The notes under the pieces: model-generated | What the model saw: only the letters and a program-made list of their open reading frames with translations | Told to the model about the DNA's origin: nothing | Database searches by the model: none | NCBI GenBank assembly: GCA_030425505.1 | Contig: JAUIAB010000010.1 | Location: 42,794 to 106,793 of the forward strand | Reading direction: 5' to 3' | Length of the DNA stretch: 64,000 bases | DNA from: Bacteroidia bacterium | GTDB lineage: Bacteria > Bacteroidota > Bacteroidia > Cytophagales > Flammeovirgaceae | Shown: one piece after another, positions 7,987-17,575 of the stretch | Layout: each line of letters starts with the position of its first letter | How positions within the stretch are numbered: the stretch's first letter is position 1 | Position numbers and translations under genes: made by a program

Positions 7987-10900
7987 CTATTTTTTATAAA
8001 CCCTTGATGTGAAGCTCGAATTCTTCGTTTTTATTTTGAGTATGTAGTTTCCCTTTTTAATCTGAGAGGCCTCTATTTTCAGAACACCTGATTTTGTTGT
8101 ATTTATACCCTTTGCAACAGTTTTTCCATAAAGATCTATCATTAACCACTCAATATTTTCATTATCCTTTATGTTTGGCAAATCAACAGAAAAACTGTTT
8201 TCTATCGGATTAGGATATACTATGATTTCTTGTTTATTGCCCAATCTCTTGTTTGAGCTTTTTTCATTTATTTCTACTTCTATGATCTCACTATGTGACG
8301 TGGCTTCTTCCATGTCATTGAACACTTCAACTAAGTAGAAGTATTTATTCACTTTATCAAAACCTTCAGTTGTTGTGTCTACAAAGCTTTGAGTGTTTTT
8401 GTCTACTGCTGCTATTAGGTCTTCTTTATTTTTCCTCTCTATATTTTCTTTCGACGGAGACCTATATATTCTAAAACCTTTCTCATTAGTGGCATTATCA
8501 TTCCACTGTATTTGAATACTTTTTTTGTTGTATTTCGGTAGTGCAAGAAGTTCTGATGGGAAGTTTAGTTGTGTTGTTCCAAATATTGTTTCGCTTTCTG
8601 TTTCTCCAAATTCATTTATTGCAATTAGCTTGTAGTAGTATCGTGTACCATCGTTAAGCCCACTGTCTACATAGCCTCTATGAGCTCCAAATCCTACAGG
8701 ATCTTCTATTCGCTCGAAACCTATATCTGAACTTAAAGATCTGTGTATTTGGTAAGAGTTAGGCTCTTCTACCTCGGTAAAATCATGATCCCATAGTAAA
8801 AGTACATGCTGATTAGTGGTTGTAAGTACTCTAAAGTTTTGTGGCTTACCTGGAAACCCAAAATTATTGATAGAGGCTACTTCTGAGTATGGTGATGACT
8901 GCCTTACCCCTACTACTCTAATTCTATATTGATAGGTACCTCCTATGGTAAAGCTGTTATAATCATTATATTCTATTTCACCGTACGGTAGGCAGTCTAT
9001 GGTATTAAAAAAACCAAGTTCTGTATTCGCTCTCTGGATTTCTATTCGCGGTTCTGATAAATCGTTTTCTAGTAATTGGTTCGGTAACTCCCATGTCAGT
9101 ATCGTTTGTTGCATTTCGCTAATATTAGCTTGCAGGTTGTATGGGGACTCATATCTTTTATTAGATTTTTTACCATTGATTTTTAGCCATGCTTTTTGAG
9201 TAGTAGGGTTGACTTCTCCTCTTGCATTGATTTCTCTTGCATTCCCCCCTAAGGTTTTTGTAGACCACTTCCACTGTGTATTATCATTGTAGCTAGCTCT
9301 GACACTTACCCAGTATTTTCCTTTGGCTAACCTCATTTCTTTTTTAAAGAGAAAGTTTTGTGTGTATTTTTTTGTTTCTACAGTTAGTTCACCAGTATTG
9401 GGCTGATATTGTTTGTTCAGTATTATTCTTTGTTCGTTGTTTTTTTCACTGGTTATGGTTAGCCAAACTTTTGTAGGTAGTATATTCAGGTTATTATTTT
9501 TCTTCCCATTTACTTTTAGCGTGTTTATAGTCCACTCTTCTCCATTTGGTATATTAAAGTCATCTAGTAAAATAAACTCATTATTTATTACTGGAAATAG
9601 GCTGTTATCAGTAAGTGTTTGATCAAATAAGAGATCGTTTTCTACTACGTTTACTGTAAGTGATCTTAGAATATATTTTTCTCTATTAGCCAACCTGATT
9701 ATTACCCTTGAAGTTCCTACTTTATCTAATAGTGGCGTTATGGAAAGCAAGTTGTTTTCTAGTGTTACGCTTACAACAGAAGGGTTTTGGTTTTCTACAA
9801 TACTGTAGTTTACTTCTCCCTCATCATTACTTATAGCTACATGTGAAATATCTTTAAGTAAGCTATGGCTATTTTTCGTTATTGTAATATCTTCTAATGG
9901 GTTTACTATGGTGGGTGCTTGTTCTACTGACCCTTGAAAACCAGAAATAATTCCTGCTCCATGTGTAGCAACTGCAAAGAACCCATCTGATGATCTGCCA
10001 TCCATCATGGTTATGATGTTATCTCCTATTACTTCTACGCCTTCTCTTGCCCAAAATGTATTGTTTCCATTAATGCTGTGCGTAGAAAAAAGCCCTGAAG
10101 AAGTTCCTGCAAAGTATTTTGTGCCAAGATCTGTAGTGTGAATTGTAAACCAGTTAACAGCTGGTCCTACCCCAGATCCGTCAGGGTTTTCTTCTAAGTT
10201 TCCACTGATATTTGTCCAGTCTTCACCTCCATTAGTAGTAGAGTATAAGCTTATCGTATTGTACCCTTTTACAACTACAAATATTTTATTAGCATTTGTC
10301 TTATCTACAGCAATACATCCTATAGTTTTATTATTTGGAAAGGTTACACCTGTTATTTCTTCTATATTAACTCGTTCCTGGTATATGTTCGTTACTTTAA
10401 AAACTCTTCCTTTAGTTGTTCCAAAAAATAGTATGTTTATTGGAACTTTAGATATTGCTATGCTTTCTATACTTTCCCCATTTTGAAGAACTTCTTCTAC
10501 TCCATTAAGCAACTCTTCTTCCGCTACTCGGTTTCCACCTATCATTATGTGATCCAACCTAAAATCATTATTGTTAGTTAGATTAAATCTGATAATCCCT
10601 CTTTCTAAAGCAGCATATATTTCATGAGATCGCTGGTTGGGGTTAAAAACAATATGAGGCACAAAAGGTGCTTTTGATCCATCTCCTCTATAATACTCTT
10701 CTGATGGCATTCTAATCCACCTTGATCTATCTATCATGACCCCTCCTTTAGAAATATGATACAGAGATTGATTTGTTGAAAACACTGAATTACCGTCATT
10801 GCTAAATGTGCAATGACCCCCATCTCCTCCAAGAAGTTCTGTCCATGTTGTTTCTGGCGAATTAGTATTTGAAAGCCAAGTACCATTATCTTGAAACCCT

Positions 10901-12279
10901 GCAACAACTACCTGCTCTGTTCCAGTTTTAGGAACTGCCACGGAATATGCTTGGGTAGTTACATATCCGTTGTTTATTGGAAAAGTTGATACCAAAATTC
11001 TATCAGGGTTATTGTTTAAGCATTTGTATACTCCCCCATCTGTAGCAATAAGCATTTTACCTGGATCAGAAGGAAAAAAGGCAATATCATGAATGTCTAC
11101 ATGAAGTACTGGAGGTGAAACTATTGTAGTTTGACCTCTAAATTCATTACTAAAGTGAACTAGTTGTTTATTCCCTAGAAATATTTCATCTTGAACTCCT
11201 AAAGGGCTTCCTGGTTTTACCTTAGCAACCATACTGTAAGATTTTACCCCTAAGAATCTATCTCTATCATTTTCTCCTGGAGGATCAACTCTTCTCCACT
11301 GACCATTCAGGTCATTATCCCAAAAGAAGGTGTGGTATCTATAATCGCTTCCTGAAATATGAGAAAAAAAGTGTACTCGCATTTTCCCAGTTTCTGGCGC
11401 GCATATAACGGTTCTATCAAATTCACTAGGAAAGTCTAGAGCATATTGTTCTCTGGTAGGCGTTATGTTTTGCCATGTGTTTCCTCCATCTTGTGACCAA
11501 AAGAAACCTGTTTCTTCAGCTAAATCATTTCTTTTTTTAGATATGGTTGCAAAAATGAAGTTATTCATACAAACCACATCTGTATAGTGGTCATTAGTTG
11601 AAGGTTCGATAATACGCTCCCATGTTTGACCCTGATCTGTAGATCTGGCAATTCCTTTGTCTGTAGCCACCCAAACATGACCCGTTGAAGGGTTTACGGT
11701 TACCTTCCAGCAAATATCAAAAAAACCATCATTATACGAGTTAGGCGTATTGAGTCTGGTCGCCATGAGTGGTTGCCAGGTTTCTCCATTATCTACTGAT
11801 TTATAAACTCCATTACCATAAATGTAGTGCTTTGCAGAACCATATCCTTCACCCGTACAATAATACCAAATGTGTTGAAAGTTTCTTCTTGGGTCTTGAA
11901 CTATTCCTGAAATACTTCGCTCATCTCCAAACTCTGTTTGCTTTGACCAGTTTTCTCCTCCATCTTCACTTTTCCAAATTCCTCCTGAGGCTGAGCCTGC
12001 AAAAAACCTATTTTCATTGTTTTTGTCTATTGCTATTGCTCTCGTCCTACCACCAATGTGCCCAGGGCCTCTTTTGCTCCATAAAGAAACTTCCAGGTCT
12101 AATGCCTGAAAGTTTCTGTTTCTTGCTTCAGGTATTTTTGATATAAATTTCTTTTCAAGAAGTTTTTGATTTTGGAAGCTTTCGGTGCTGATACTATCAC
12201 TTTGGTTGAAAGAAATAGCTGGTTGAAAGCTAAGTAGAATGATAAAGTTTACTATTATATGCTGGAAGAAGTTTCTCAT
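7987..12279 (-). CDS. Secreted BNR/sortilin-like beta-propeller protein with FN3-like repeats and T9SS sorting domain
   Basis: A 1430-aa exported protein. Signal peptide at 1-23. Residues about 50-800 contain repeated Asp-box motifs of BNR/Vps10 propellers: SEDGGENW, SVDNGETW, STDQGQTW, SQDGGNTW, TTNGGEDW. A cadherin/Ig-like stretch follows (about 800-870), then fibronectin-type repeats about 1070-1340 with segments such as KGFRIYRS and YYYKLIAINEFGE. The last 80 residues (IVYPNPIENSF to SGVLKIEASQIKKGNYILKI) form a type A T9SS C-terminal signal, so the protein should reach the cell surface. Substrate is unknown; such propellers bind proteins or glycans. It is a single-gene unit. Confidence 0.88.
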   Translation of the reverse strand: MRNFFQHIIVNFIILLSFQPAISFNQSDSISTESFQNQKLLEKKFISKIPEARNRNFQALDLEVSLWSKRGPGHIGGRTRAIAIDKNNENRFFAGSASGGIWKSEDGGENWSKQTEFGDERSISGIVQDPRRNFQHIWYYCTGEGYGSAKHYIYGNGVYKSVDNGETWQPLMATRLNTPNSYNDGFFDICWKVTVNPSTGHVWVATDKGIARSTDQGQTWERIIEPSTNDHYTDVVCMNNFIFATISKKRNDLAEETGFFWSQDGGNTWQNITPTREQYALDFPSEFDRTVICAPETGKMRVHFFSHISGSDYRYHTFFWDNDLNGQWRRVDPPGENDRDRFLGVKSYSMVAKVKPGSPLGVQDEIFLGNKQLVHFSNEFRGQTTIVSPPVLHVDIHDIAFFPSDPGKMLIATDGGVYKCLNNNPDRILVSTFPINNGYVTTQAYSVAVPKTGTEQVVVAGFQDNGTWLSNTNSPETTWTELLGGDGGHCTFSNDGNSVFSTNQSLYHISKGGVMIDRSRWIRMPSEEYYRGDGSKAPFVPHIVFNPNQRSHEIYAALERGIIRFNLTNNNDFRLDHIMIGGNRVAEEELLNGVEEVLQNGESIESIAISKVPINILFFGTTKGRVFKVTNIYQERVNIEEITGVTFPNNKTIGCIAVDKTNANKIFVVVKGYNTISLYSTTNGGEDWTNISGNLEENPDGSGVGPAVNWFTIHTTDLGTKYFAGTSSGLFSTHSINGNNTFWAREGVEVIGDNIITMMDGRSSDGFFAVATHGAGIISGFQGSVEQAPTIVNPLEDITITKNSHSLLKDISHVAISNDEGEVNYSIVENQNPSVVSVTLENNLLSITPLLDKVGTSRVIIRLANREKYILRSLTVNVVENDLLFDQTLTDNSLFPVINNEFILLDDFNIPNGEEWTINTLKVNGKKNNNLNILPTKVWLTITSEKNNEQRIILNKQYQPNTGELTVETKKYTQNFLFKKEMRLAKGKYWVSVRASYNDNTQWKWSTKTLGGNAREINARGEVNPTTQKAWLKINGKKSNKRYESPYNLQANISEMQQTILTWELPNQLLENDLSEPRIEIQRANTELGFFNTIDCLPYGEIEYNDYNSFTIGGTYQYRIRVVGVRQSSPYSEVASINNFGFPGKPQNFRVLTTTNQHVLLLWDHDFTEVEEPNSYQIHRSLSSDIGFERIEDPVGFGAHRGYVDSGLNDGTRYYYKLIAINEFGETESETIFGTTQLNFPSELLALPKYNKKSIQIQWNDNATNEKGFRIYRSPSKENIERKNKEDLIAAVDKNTQSFVDTTTEGFDKVNKYFYLVEVFNDMEEATSHSEIIEVEINEKSSNKRLGNKQEIIVYPNPIENSFSVDLPNIKDNENIEWLMIDLYGKTVAKGINTTKSGVLKIEASQIKKGNYILKIKTKNSSFTSRVYKK

Positions 12280-12564
12280 GGCTGGTTGGTTTAGTCAATT
12301 AGTTTAACGAGTAACTTTCAATGAAAGTTTTACTTTATATAGACAAAAAAGTTAAACTTTGTTAATATTTTGCTTAAGCCTATTTTTTATTTGAGCTATG
12401 TTTTTTAGCATTTCTAAATGCAGGAGTGGTTTTTTTCTTTAATTTATACAGATGTAACTAATTAATTAATAGTTATATTTTTTTGAAAACGTCTTGAAGT
12501 GGCAAAAATCACTTAACAAGAAGCCTAATATTTTTATTTTTGACTCTGTTTCAGTTTTTAGTAT

Positions 12565-14022
12565 ATGATAGATGGTAATGTTGTTTTTTGGGTTTTAATA
12601 GGCTATTGCAGTTTTATCTTCTTTATTTCATACTTTACTTCTCGAGGTGCTACTCTTAGTACTTTTTTTAGTGCAAACAAAAAGTCTCCCTGGTTTTTGG
12701 TTGCCTTTGGAATGATTGGGGCAACTTTGTCAGGTATCACTTTTATATCAGTCCCAGGCAGTGTTAAGGTTCAGTATTTTAGTTACCTTCCAATGGTTTT
12801 TGGTTATGTGTTGGGCTATGCTCTAATTTCTAGTTTTTTACTTCCCCTTTATTATAAATTGAATGTAACTTCTATTTATACCTACTTAGAAGAAAGGTTA
12901 GGCTTTTGGGGGCAAAAAACAGGTGCATTTTTCTTTTTGATTTCCAGGGCAATAACAGCATCTCTTCAAATTTATATCGCCGTTACTGTTTTGCACTTTT
13001 TTGTACTGAAAGACCTAGGCATATCTTTTATTCCATCCTTGCTTATCATTCTTATTATTGTCTGGCTTTATACTTTTAGAGGAGGCATCAATACGGTTGT
13101 CTGGACAGATGTGTTACAAACTGTTTTTATGATTTCTACAGCTATTGCTGTTGCTTATTTTATTATACAGCAGTCCTCTTTATCTTTTAGTGAGGCTCTC
13201 GTAAAGATTCAGAACAGTGGCTATTCAAAAGCTTTTTTTTGGGAGATCGGCGACAAACACAATTTTTTTAAGCAGTTTTTTGGAGGTGTATTTATTACGG
13301 TTGTAATGACTGGTTTAGATCAAAGTATGATGCAAAAAAACCTCACTTGCAAAAATCTGAGTGCTGCCCAAAAAAACATGTCTTGGTTTAGCATTTTGCT
13401 AGTGTTTGTAAATGTGCTTTTTCTTTTTCTAGGAGCTTTATTACTGCTTTACTCCAATCAAATTGGTGTTATTCTTCCTGAGAAATCAGATCTAATTTTT
13501 CCAATGTTGGTAAAAAACCATATGACTGGGTTTTTAGGTATTCTATTCTTGCTTGGAATCTTAGCAGCAACTTTTTCGAGTGCTGACTCAGCGTTTGTTT
13601 CATTAACCACCTCTTTTTGTATTGACTTTTTGGATTTTGATAAGACCAAAACAGGAGAAGCTTTGAAGAGAAAAAAGCGAATACAAGTTCAGCTTTTAAT
13701 CACTGGTTTTGTATTTATAGTTATTCTCATTTTTAAGTTTCTGAATCAACCCAGTATTTTAAATGCACTATTTACAGCTGTAGGTTATACCTATGGACCT
13801 ATACTCGGAATGTTTTTGTTTTGCTTTATTTTTAAGAGAAAGGTAAGAGATGGTTTTATCCCTATTATTTGTATTTTATCCCCAGTTATAACTTTTATTT
13901 TGGATTTTTATTCTAAAAGTCTTTTTGGTGGGTATGTCTTTGGTTATGAGCTAATATTAGTGAACGGCTTGATTACTTTTTTAGGACTACTTTCTTTAAT
14001 TATTTCTAAACCAAAGTCATAA
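12565..14022 (+). CDS. Sodium:solute symporter (SSS family)
   Basis: 485 aa with about 13 hydrophobic segments, the LeuT-fold SSS layout. Early conserved features are the ADF-like SANKKSPWFLVAFGMIGA segment and the SGITFISVPG loop in TM2; GGINTVVWTDVLQ after TM5 and AATFSSADSAFVSLTT in TM8 (the Na2-site serines) are diagnostic. It imports an organic solute with Na+; the substrate cannot be told. The adjacent pth starts 66 bp downstream on the same strand but probably has its own promoter. Confidence 0.92.
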   Translation: MIDGNVVFWVLIGYCSFIFFISYFTSRGATLSTFFSANKKSPWFLVAFGMIGATLSGITFISVPGSVKVQYFSYLPMVFGYVLGYALISSFLLPLYYKLNVTSIYTYLEERLGFWGQKTGAFFFLISRAITASLQIYIAVTVLHFFVLKDLGISFIPSLLIILIIVWLYTFRGGINTVVWTDVLQTVFMISTAIAVAYFIIQQSSLSFSEALVKIQNSGYSKAFFWEIGDKHNFFKQFFGGVFITVVMTGLDQSMMQKNLTCKNLSAAQKNMSWFSILLVFVNVLFLFLGALLLLYSNQIGVILPEKSDLIFPMLVKNHMTGFLGILFLLGILAATFSSADSAFVSLTTSFCIDFLDFDKTKTGEALKRKKRIQVQLLITGFVFIVILIFKFLNQPSILNALFTAVGYTYGPILGMFLFCFIFKRKVRDGFIPIICILSPVITFILDFYSKSLFGGYVFGYELILVNGLITFLGLLSLIISKPKS

Positions 14023-14088
14023 ATATTAAATACTTGCTTGACACTCTTATTTACAAACTTTCTACAAAAGAGTCTTCATATTTGCAGT

Positions 14089-14649
14089 ATGAATTATCTT
14101 ATCGTTGGCTTGGGTAATATTGGTGAGAAGTATGTTCTAACAAGACATAATATTGGGTTTATCGTAGTAGAATCCATTGCACTAGAAAAGAAAATAGACT
14201 TTATACAAGATAGACATGCTTACGTATCAATGGTAAAAAACAAAGGCAAAAAAATATATATGATTAAGCCTACAACATACATGAACCTTAGTGGAAAAGC
14301 AGTAAGGTACTGGATGCAAAACTTAAAAATACCAATAGAAAACACCCTTACTATCGTTGATGATATAGCGCTTCCTTTTGGTAGTCTTAGATTAAGAAAA
14401 AAAGGATCTAGCGCTGGACATAATGGATTGAAAGACATAGAAGACAAACTTGGGCATAACCAATACCCCAGGTTAAAATTTGGCGTAGGTAATGATTTTC
14501 CAAAGGGAATGCAAGCAGAGTATGTACTATCTAACTTTTACAAAGAAGAGCAAAAAGAACTGCCTCAATACATCAAAAAAGCAATAAGCATGATTTACTC
14601 CTTTGCATCAGTAGGAGTTGACAAAACCATGAGCTTATACAATGATTAG
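14089..14649 (+). CDS. pth: Peptidyl-tRNA hydrolase
   Basis: 186 aa. Pth recycles peptidyl-tRNAs dropped by ribosomes. The start MNYLIVGLGNIGEKY and TRHNIGF place the catalytic His at position 20, as in E. coli; TYMNLSGKAV supplies the substrate-binding Asn and DDIALPFG the catalytic Asp region; GHNGLKDIE completes the site. An in-frame TTG 51 bp upstream is rejected because the ATG gives the canonical N-terminus. The sequence CATATTTG just before the ATG is one base off the -7 consensus. The gene overlaps the next, convergent gene by 4 bp. Confidence 0.96.
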   Translation: MNYLIVGLGNIGEKYVLTRHNIGFIVVESIALEKKIDFIQDRHAYVSMVKNKGKKIYMIKPTTYMNLSGKAVRYWMQNLKIPIENTLTIVDDIALPFGSLRLRKKGSSAGHNGLKDIEDKLGHNQYPRLKFGVGNDFPKGMQAEYVLSNFYKEEQKELPQYIKKAISMIYSFASVGVDKTMSLYND

Positions 14650-15527
14650 TCACTAAGTTGCAATAATTCTTTACTAAGATCCAAGGAGTTAATAACAGAT
14701 AATAACTCTTGATAAAACAACTTATACTCTGAAAAAGAAGGTAACGTATTTTGTAGTGATAGTACCTGTTCTTTAGTTATACTACCAAGATGGATTAAAC
14801 ACTCTAGCAAATCCAAAGGAATATTTACAGGAAAGTCTGTCTTTAAAGTAGTATTAGCATATTCAATATCTGAGTGATGGTTTTGCGGTTTAAAACCAAT
14901 AACAAAAACGCATATTAGCTTTTCTATCCCATCAACAAATGTTTTTTTAAACTGGAGTTGTATAATGGATTTAGAAAAAACTGTTTCATAAAAAAGCAAA
15001 GGGGTATGGTTGTTTTTTGCTGGAATTAAATTTAAAGCCTGTACTAATGATAACATATTTAGCTTTTCTACAACCATTTCAGTATCTGTGATAGCGTAAG
15101 GCAAAACAGATCTAAAAACTTCAAAATCAGAAGTAAATGATGATGCCTGATATTTACTTTTTACCTCTTTCAAAGCATAAAGAGTAGGGTACGTTGTAAT
15201 CCAACTAAAAGGAGAAGTGTTCCCAAGGGCAATTTGAATAACATTTGGCCTTCTCTGATCATACCAAAGCGAAGTACTTTTTCTATGGCTATCAAAATAC
15301 CGAATAGAAAAACCTGTACCTATTCTTGTTTTATACTCAAACTCTTCTCTAGAAAGTTTTTCGCAGTGCTTTGGTAAGGAGAGTAACTTATTTTCACTAA
15401 AAGAAAAAGTATCACTTAAAGAACTAGCCTCTACAATTTCATTTTCATTATAGAAATAGTAGCCTAGTTCTTCCAGATCACTTTTAGACTTTAGTAGCCC
15501 GCCTAACCATTTGGGAGTGTTATTCAT
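14646..15527 (-). CDS. Conserved-looking soluble protein, unknown
   Basis: 293 aa without signal peptide or membrane segment. I do not recognise the family. It has mixed alpha/beta composition, with an aromatic-rich central part (SIRYFDSHRKSTSLWYD) and hydrophobic strands such as KLICVFVIGFKP. The C-terminal 70 residues are helical and Leu-rich. The stop overlaps the pth stop on the other strand. It is followed upstream on the same strand by the YigZ gene (50-bp gap), so the two may be co-transcribed from the promoter at 16210-16217. Codon use looks like the neighbours. Confidence 0.7.
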   Translation of the reverse strand: MNNTPKWLGGLLKSKSDLEELGYYFYNENEIVEASSLSDTFSFSENKLLSLPKHCEKLSREEFEYKTRIGTGFSIRYFDSHRKSTSLWYDQRRPNVIQIALGNTSPFSWITTYPTLYALKEVKSKYQASSFTSDFEVFRSVLPYAITDTEMVVEKLNMLSLVQALNLIPAKNNHTPLLFYETVFSKSIIQLQFKKTFVDGIEKLICVFVIGFKPQNHHSDIEYANTTLKTDFPVNIPLDLLECLIHLGSITKEQVLSLQNTLPSFSEYKLFYQELLSVINSLDLSKELLQLSD

Positions 15528-15577
15528 AATACATTAAACCCTAAGCATTACTTAAAGTTAATAAAAGAGGTTAATAC

Positions 15578-16189
15578 TCATTCATTTTCCCATGAAAGAT
15601 TTACCTGATGGAATGCTTTTATTTCCGTTTTAAACCGTTCTATTAGAGATAACCTCACATCAATTTTAATTTCACAAGAATCACTAAAGTTTTGTTTAGC
15701 AATAGTAAGGTCAAGCGTATTAATCAGATACATGATTTTATCCAAGAAAGTGTAGTCGAAAGTAAGGAGACACCGCTGGCTGATAAACTGTTTTTTAGCT
15801 TCTTGTTTTTCTAAAGCATCTTTTGCAGCCTCTCTGTATGCATGTATAAGGCCACTAACACCTAGTTTTGTTCCACCAAAATATCGCACTACAACAACTA
15901 AGGTATTCGTTAAGCTTTTAGATCGAATTTGATTAAGAATAGGAGCGCCAGCAGAATTACTTGGCTCACCATCATCAGAGGCTCTAAAAACCTCACTCTT
16001 TTCACCTAGTATAAATGCGTAGCAGTAGTGTCTAGCATCAAAAAACTTTTTTTTTAAAGAGGTTAAAGTATCTTTTATGTCCTCTTCATTGGCAATGGGA
16101 TATGCAAAAGCAAAAAACTTGCTTCCTTTATCTTTATAAAACCCTTCTGTATTGTTTTCTATTATATAATATACATCCTCTTCTTGCAT
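15578..16189 (-). CDS. yigZ: YigZ/IMPACT family protein (UPF0029)
   Basis: 203 aa. The UPF0029 N-terminal domain (about 15-120) shows the family signature: GSKFFAFAYP, ARHYCYAFILG, DDGEPSNSAGAPIL and VVVVRYFGGTKLG. The C-terminal domain (about 135-200) is the smaller ferredoxin-like part usual in YigZ. Family members are cytosolic and related to eukaryotic IMPACT; biochemical function in bacteria is unsettled. Divergent from lhgO with paired promoter elements between the genes. Confidence 0.92.
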   Translation of the reverse strand: MQEEDVYYIIENNTEGFYKDKGSKFFAFAYPIANEEDIKDTLTSLKKKFFDARHYCYAFILGEKSEVFRASDDGEPSNSAGAPILNQIRSKSLTNTLVVVVRYFGGTKLGVSGLIHAYREAAKDALEKQEAKKQFISQRCLLTFDYTFLDKIMYLINTLDLTIAKQNFSDSCEIKIDVRLSLIERFKTEIKAFHQVNLSWENE

Positions 16190-16209
16190 AAGAAAACTCT
16201 TAAGTTACT

Positions 16210-16217
16210 CAAAGGTA
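16210..16217 (-). promoter_or_regulatory. -7 promoter element of yigZ
   Basis: On the minus strand this reads TACCTTTG, matching TAnnTTTG, 21 bp before the yigZ start. It is back to back with the lhgO element. Confidence 0.5.
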
Positions 16218-16236
16218 TCTCTAGCAAAATACTATA

Positions 16237-16244
16237 TAAATTTG
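16237..16244 (+). promoter_or_regulatory. -7 promoter element of lhgO
   Basis: TAAATTTG matches TAnnTTTG 21 bp before the lhgO ATG. The two divergent boxes sit within 76 bp of intergenic DNA, so the promoters must share or exclude one another's upstream regions. Confidence 0.5.
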
Positions 16245-16265
16245 CAGATAAAATAAAGTCACTAA

Positions 16266-17465
16266 ATGTTAGATATAACAATAGTTGGAGGTGGAATAGT
16301 AGGCATAGCAACTGCTTTACGATTGAAAGAAGTAAGCCCTAATCTTAAAGTAGCTGTACTTGAAAAAGAAAAAGGCATAGGACAGCATCAGACAGGGCAT
16401 AATAGTGGTGTGATACACTCAGGACTATATTACAAACCAGGAAGCCTAAAAGCAAAAAACTGTATTGAAGGATATAACCAACTAATTGATTTTTGTGAGA
16501 AAGAAGATATTCCTTTTGAGCTATGTGGAAAACTAGTAGTGGCAACTAATGACCAGGAAAAAAAACAGCTTAATATACTTTACGAAAGAGGAATACAAAA
16601 TGGGCTGGAAAAAATAAAAAAAATATCTGGGGAAGAAATTAAAAACTATGAGCCTCACTGCTTTGGGGTAGAAGCAATACACGTTCCATATACAGGGATA
16701 ATTGACTATAAAGAAGTAATAAAAGGCTATGCTAAGGTTTTTCAGGAAAGTTACCAAGGGGAAATACATCTAGGTAATTATGTTGAAAAAACAGTTAATA
16801 GAAGTAGTTACTTAGAAATAGTAACTAATAAAAAAACTTTTAAAACAAAGCTTTTAGTTAACTGTGCAGGGTTATACTCAGATAGAGTAGCTCGCGTTTC
16901 TGGTAATAAGATAGACATTAGAATCATCCCTTTTAGAGGAGAATACTATAAATTAAAAGAAGATAGAAAAGGTCTGGTTAAAAATCTGATTTACCCAGTA
17001 CCTGATCCCAATTTCCCTTTTTTAGGAGTTCACTTCACCAGAATGATTAATGGTGAGGTTGAAGCTGGGCCGAATGCTGTATTTGCTTTCAAGAAAGAAG
17101 GGTATCGTAAAACAGATTTTTCTTTCAATGAGTTTTTCAATTCTATCACTTGGCCAGGTTTTCAAAAAGTTATTTTCAAATATTGGCAAACAGGAATGGG
17201 AGAACTTTACCGCTCCATTTCAAAATCAGCCTTTACAAAAGCTTTACAAAAGCTGATTCCAGAAATAACCTCTAGTGACTTAGAGTCAGCAGAAGCTGGC
17301 GTAAGAGCACAAGCTTGTGATAAAAGGGGAGGCCTACTTGACGATTTTAAAATAGTAGAAGATAAATTCGGAATACACGTTTGCAATGCACCCTCACCTG
17401 CTGCTACCTCCTCTCTTTCTATCGGAAAAACAGTGGCAGACATGGCTTTGAAAAGAATTCTTTAA
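16266..17465 (+). CDS. lhgO: L-2-hydroxyglutarate oxidase/dehydrogenase
   Basis: A 399-aa flavoprotein of the DAO family. The FAD-binding GGGIVGIATALRL motif is at residues 8-20, and HNSGVIHSGLYYKPGSLKA is characteristic of LhgO. It oxidises L-2-hydroxyglutarate to 2-oxoglutarate, passing electrons to the quinone pool or oxygen. Further family blocks are NCAGLYSDRVA, FPFLGVHFTRMI and the C-terminal NAPSPAATSSLSIG. Length is normal. It is a single-gene unit with its own promoter; it removes a by-product of promiscuous malate or lactate dehydrogenases. Confidence 0.94.
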   Translation: MLDITIVGGGIVGIATALRLKEVSPNLKVAVLEKEKGIGQHQTGHNSGVIHSGLYYKPGSLKAKNCIEGYNQLIDFCEKEDIPFELCGKLVVATNDQEKKQLNILYERGIQNGLEKIKKISGEEIKNYEPHCFGVEAIHVPYTGIIDYKEVIKGYAKVFQESYQGEIHLGNYVEKTVNRSSYLEIVTNKKTFKTKLLVNCAGLYSDRVARVSGNKIDIRIIPFRGEYYKLKEDRKGLVKNLIYPVPDPNFPFLGVHFTRMINGEVEAGPNAVFAFKKEGYRKTDFSFNEFFNSITWPGFQKVIFKYWQTGMGELYRSISKSAFTKALQKLIPEITSSDLESAEAGVRAQACDKRGGLLDDFKIVEDKFGIHVCNAPSPAATSSLSIGKTVADMALKRIL

Positions 17466-17575
17466 ATTAGGTAAATATTTATTTCAACTAACAAAAACTC
17501 CTTTCAGGTATTAACTAAAAAGGCGAAAACCGAAAAGCCTTAATAGAGTAGGTGTTCAATAAAATTTTTTTGAAA

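Noticed and set aside
7987..12279. BNR protein as a sialidase
   Set aside because: Asp-boxes are present but the sialidase Arg triad and RIP motif are not recognisable; many non-enzymatic propellers share Asp-boxes.
14038..14088. TTG start 17 codons upstream for pth
   Set aside because: The ATG at 14089 gives the canonical Pth N-terminus with His at position 20.
17552..17575. GTG start eight codons upstream for the S74 protein
   Set aside because: The ATG at 17576 begins a textbook signal peptide; the extra residues would weaken it.
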